DNA from: JAVSMW01 sp032027005
GTDB taxonomy: Bacteria; Bacillota; Thermincolia; Thermincolales; UBA2595
DNA length: 25,414 nucleotides
Direction: 5' to 3'
Assembly (NCBI GenBank): GCA_032027005.1
Contig: JAVSMW010000006.1
Span: 241,169 to 266,582 of the forward strand
Below the pieces are notes generated by a model, which made no database searches, was not told the origin of the DNA, and saw only the letters and a list, made by a program, of their open reading frames with translations. Numbering within the stretch: position 1 is the stretch's first letter; every line of letters begins with the position of its first letter. Of the stretch, positions 23,725-25,414 are shown one piece after another. The position numbers were made by a program, and so were the translations under genes.

Positions 23725-23791
23725 GCCTGTAATATCTTAAAATACGCAGTTAACCGCTTTACCTTCAGCCTATAGATAAAGCATCGTTTCA

Positions 23792-23835
23792 TGATTTATC
23801 TTATTCGCTGCTTTCTTATGACGAAAGATAAATCA
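23792..23835. promoter_or_regulatory. Inverted repeat upstream of the acyl-CoA ligase promoter, candidate activator site
   Basis: TGATTTATCTT (23792-23802) and AAGATAAATCA (23825-23835) are perfect 11-base inverted repeats separated by 22 bases, with a smaller CTTTC / GAAAG hairpin inside. They lie about 125-170 bases upstream of the sigma54 -24 box, a common distance for an enhancer site. I did not find the same sequence upstream of hpdB, so assignment to the same activator is unproven. Confidence 0.4.
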
Positions 23836-23934
23836 CGTATTATGGCACATTATCTTCCATGGCGACCGGTGTTTGTCATAATCTTGGTCGTTGATTGATA
23901 GGAAACATAGCTGCCTGACCTTTCTACCACTGTT

Positions 23935-24696
23935 TCAAAATATTCCCAGACTTTCCGCCAGCAGCATCACCGGATGCACAATCTTTTTACCTGTACCTTG
24001 AGAAATTTGCAGGCCACATGCTCCACATTCAGTACAAGCTTCATCTGCTTCAGATTCTATGATGGCATCAAACAAAGGCTGTCCGGTATTCATAGAATAC
24101 TTGTAGTATTTTTTCTTTTGCCCAAAAGTGCCTGACATTCCACAACATCCGCGGTCGATTAATTCCACTTCCAAGCCGGGAATCAGGGAAAGGAATTCCA
24201 CAGGGCTATGATCTGAAACCTGATGTCTTAAGTGACATGCCCAATGATATGCCACCTTGCGATTTATCGGTTCCAAGGGTAATTTGATTTTTCCCGATTT
24301 AAATTCATGCAAGAGAAAACTACCCAGGTAGTTAACTCGGCGGCCTACTTGATCAGCGTTTTGTGCTCCCATTGAATGATATTTCTCTTTAATTGCTAAG
24401 CCACAACTTGGGCAAGTTGTGATAATTAGGGTGTCTTGCAGCCCTGATTCCGATAACTTTTCAATATTGAATTCCGCTTGTTTCATAGCAGCGTCTATAT
24501 CACCCAGAGCCAACCGGGAAATACCACAGCATTTCTGCTCAGGTATGATTACTTTATAGCCACAAGCTTCTAGCACCTTTACTGCTGTTTCCGCAACTTC
24601 AGGTTCAAAATATGTCGCATTACACCCTTTATAATAGGCCACAATTCTTGATGGGGCTAACTCGCCGGCAGGTGTTGTTTTAGTTCGAACTTGCAT
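23935..24696 (-). CDS. CCG-domain (HdrB/GlpC-like) Fe-S oxidoreductase protein
   Basis: This 253-aa protein has two cysteine-rich CCG domains as in heterodisulfide reductase HdrB/HdrD, GlpC and BamD. Domain 1: C25, C56-C57-G58 and the later TCPSC pair. Domain 2: WAC (about 150s), RGCCGMSG, and ACTECGAC near the C-terminus. Such domains bind non-cubane [4Fe-4S] clusters and pass electrons to disulfides, quinones or partner Fe-S proteins. The ATG overlaps the end of the ferredoxin gene by 40 bases in the -1 frame, inside an A7 tract, and has no well-spaced SD. It may instead be reached by -1 frameshifting or be the 3' half of a disrupted fusion. It follows the AOR-type genes and is the last gene before a strong terminator. 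Confidence 0.83.
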   Translation of the reverse strand: MQVRTKTTPAGELAPSRIVAYYKGCNATYFEPEVAETAVKVLEACGYKVIIPEQKCCGISRLALGDIDAAMKQAEFNIEKLSESGLQDTLIITTCPSCGLAIKEKYHSMGAQNADQVGRRVNYLGSFLLHEFKSGKIKLPLEPINRKVAYHWACHLRHQVSDHSPVEFLSLIPGLEVELIDRGCCGMSGTFGQKKKYYKYSMNTGQPLFDAIIESEADEACTECGACGLQISQGTGKKIVHPVMLLAESLGIF

Positions 24697-24941
24697 TTTT
24701 TTACTATCTCACACGGTCCTCCCCGGCGTGTTGCGCCGGTTGGGCAAGCTTTTTCGCAAGCCGCATCATTACAGTCTAAGCAAAGCACCGGTACACAGTG
24801 TAGCTCTTCTTCACTGCGCACAACACGAATCATAGACCGCTCGCTGTTACACTCTCCCACATGGCTAAGAGAACATACCATTTCACAGCTTCGGCATCCA
24901 ATGCAGCTTGTAGGGTGGACCGTGATTAAATATTTTTTCAT
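24657..24941 (-). CDS. AOR-type ferredoxin, truncated to two cluster motifs
   Basis: This is an AOR/DMSO-reductase-type [4Fe-4S] electron-transfer protein of 94 aa. Motif I is CIGCRSCEMVC (C13, C16, C19, C23); motif II is CLDCNDAACEKACP (C54, C57, C62, C66). Typical AOR-associated ferredoxins are about 150-180 aa with two more motifs, which are missing here. After GATRRGGPCEIVKK the frame runs into about 15 residues unlike the family and stops. I start at ATG 24939-24941 (GGAAGG upstream); an in-frame TTG six codons earlier is possible but poorly placed. A GGGGAGGA stretch and an A AAA AAA heptamer near its end could allow -1 frameshifting into the CCG-domain frame. Confidence 0.75.
   Translation of the reverse strand: MKKYLITVHPTSCIGCRSCEMVCSLSHVGECNSERSMIRVVRSEEELHCVPVLCLDCNDAACEKACPTGATRRGGPCEIVKKCKFELKQHLPAS
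24696..24702 (-). other. A7 slippery heptamer, candidate -1 frameshift site
   Basis: On the minus strand the ferredoxin frame reads GTA-AAA-AAA-TGC, so the seven A residues fit the X-XXY-YYZ slippery pattern. Slipping back one base joins the ferredoxin frame to the CCG-domain frame, which begins at this same tract. GGGGAGGA (24724-24717) lies 14 bases upstream, as SD-like stimulators do at dnaX-type sites. I see no strong downstream hairpin. An assembly indel or a genuine mutation is the main alternative. Confidence 0.45.
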
Positions 24942-24962
24942 TATCCTTGTTCCTTCCAAATG

Positions 24963-24996
24963 CAGCCCAGGGATATGTTTGCCTGTCCCTGGGCTG
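24963..24996 (-). other. Intercistronic hairpin between mini-AOR and ferredoxin genes
   Basis: CAGCCCAGGGA (24963-24973) and TCCCTGGGCTG (24986-24996) are perfect 11-base arms with a 12-nt loop. No T-run follows on the minus strand, so it looks like an RNA-processing or stability hairpin rather than a terminator. Confidence 0.55.
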
Positions 24997-25021
24997 GTTC
25001 TTCTAATTTCCTATGTTACAT

Positions 25022-25306
25022 TCAAGCGTTAGCAGCCTGGGAATTAATTGTTTCCTTTCCGGCGTCAGCAGTCTGGGGGACAACTCCTCTTTTTTCCAAG
25101 TCGGCGGCTACGCTTGCCATTCCGTATTTCTCCAGTGTCTCCCTGGTAGGAACACCGGTTTTAACATCCCACCCTCTTATGGTGTAATACTCGCTCTTCA
25201 TATTTTCAAACTGATATTTTTTAGCAAAATCCTCAGACAGCGACTCTTTTCTAACAGTCCCATCCGTCAAATCTATGCGCAGAATTGTGCCCATCCATCC
25301 GTCCAT
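25022..25306 (-). CDS. Internally deleted aldehyde ferredoxin oxidoreductase (mini-AOR)
   Basis: This intact 94-aa frame joins the two ends of a tungsten AOR. Residues 1-30 (MDGWMGTILRIDLTDGTVRKE) match the usual AOR N-terminus. From about residue 33, FENMKSEYYTIRGWD...GVPTRETLEKYGM matches the very C-terminal AOR segment (EYYxxRGWD...GVPTxExLxxLG). About 500 residues in between, including the tungstopterin- and [4Fe-4S]-binding core, are absent, so it cannot be a normal AOR. The ATG at 25304-25306 has AAAGGAGAG upstream; an in-frame start at 25345 lacks one. It could be an in-frame deletion relic, a domesticated small protein, or an assembly collapse. It is followed by the truncated ferredoxin and the CCG-domain gene. 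Confidence 0.7.
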   Translation of the reverse strand: MDGWMGTILRIDLTDGTVRKESLSEDFAKKYQFENMKSEYYTIRGWDVKTGVPTRETLEKYGMASVAADLEKRGVVPQTADAGKETINSQAANA

Positions 25307-25325
25307 TATTCTTCTCTCCTTTTGT

Positions 25326-25340
25326 GCGCACGTTGTGCGC
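25326..25340. promoter_or_regulatory. GCGCAC/GTGCGC palindrome in the mini-AOR leader
   Basis: Arms GCGCAC (25326-25331) and GTGCGC (25335-25340) are perfect inverted repeats around GTT, ending a few bases before the SD of the mini-AOR gene. It may be an operator or a small leader hairpin. Two more short hairpins (GTAAG/CTTAC and CATCGC/GCGATG) lie in 25346-25414 up to the window edge; together they might be part of a structured leader cut off by the boundary. Confidence 0.35.
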
Positions 25341-25414
25341 TTCATATATATTTCATAGAAACCATCGCTCCTGCAATGCGATGTAAGACAACCGACTTAC
25401 CTCATGCGAAAGCC

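Overview
The window looks like part of the chromosome of an anaerobic, endospore-forming Firmicute, probably a clostridial/Peptococcaceae-type organism. The signs are a complete GerA-family spore-germinant receptor operon, an NADH-diaphorase iron-sulfur module, a glycyl-radical enzyme with its activase, a tungsten-aldehyde-oxidoreductase-type locus, Shine-Dalgarno (SD) rich starts including TTG, and many compact intrinsic terminators. I see no tRNA, rRNA, CRISPR array, transposase or phage gene.

Layout. (1) 1-4100: two hairpins, then on the minus strand a MarR regulator with a Cys-rich tail and its palindromic operator, followed by a three-gene NuoE / NuoF(HydB) / NuoG-N-terminus-like module. 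The module has no hydrogenase or formate dehydrogenase catalytic gene beside it and ends in a terminator. (2) 4100-4630: no credible gene; a long imperfect inverted-repeat element lies at 4174-4448. (3) 4631-10907: a SAM methyltransferase (+), then on the minus strand a 577-aa PEP-synthase-family protein that lacks the ATP-grasp domain, a small unknown protein, a degenerate protein-kinase-fold protein and a full-length rifampin-phosphotransferase/PEP-synthase-like enzyme. (4) 11294-15184: germinant receptor operon in the order A-C-B. (5) 15344-15673: a chagasin-family (I42) cysteine-protease-inhibitor-like protein. (6) 15710-19798: hpdB-hpdC-hpdA on the minus strand, the 4-hydroxyphenylacetate decarboxylase system that makes p-cresol, with all key residues retained. 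(7) 20289-21761: a divergent PAS / sigma54-activator AAA+ / TyrR-like HTH regulator. (8) 21905-23605: a long-chain-type acyl-CoA ligase on the minus strand. (9) 23935-25306: a damaged or unusual aldehyde ferredoxin oxidoreductase (AOR) locus: an AOR reduced to its two ends, a truncated ferredoxin and a CCG-domain (HdrB-like) protein. The last two overlap in the -1 frame at an A7 tract.

How they fit together. The most coherent system is 15710-23667. A sigma54-type -24/-12 promoter lies upstream of hpdB, and a perfect one (TGGCACG-N4-TTGCT) lies upstream of the acyl-CoA ligase, with a sigma54-dependent activator between them. I infer a small sigma54 regulon for arylacetate or aromatic amino-acid metabolism: decarboxylation of 4-hydroxyphenylacetate by HpdBC, activation by HpdA, and CoA ligation of an unknown acid. 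AOR loci often supply such acids by aldehyde oxidation, but the one here cannot be a normal enzyme as it stands.

The main items for a second look are: the sigma54 regulon; the terminator-like hairpin between hpdC and hpdA; the possible programmed -1 frameshift at 24696-24702; the mini-AOR; the 4174-4448 inverted-repeat element; the orphan His-domain phosphotransferase; and the Asp-for-Cys change in the diaphorase ferredoxin subunit.
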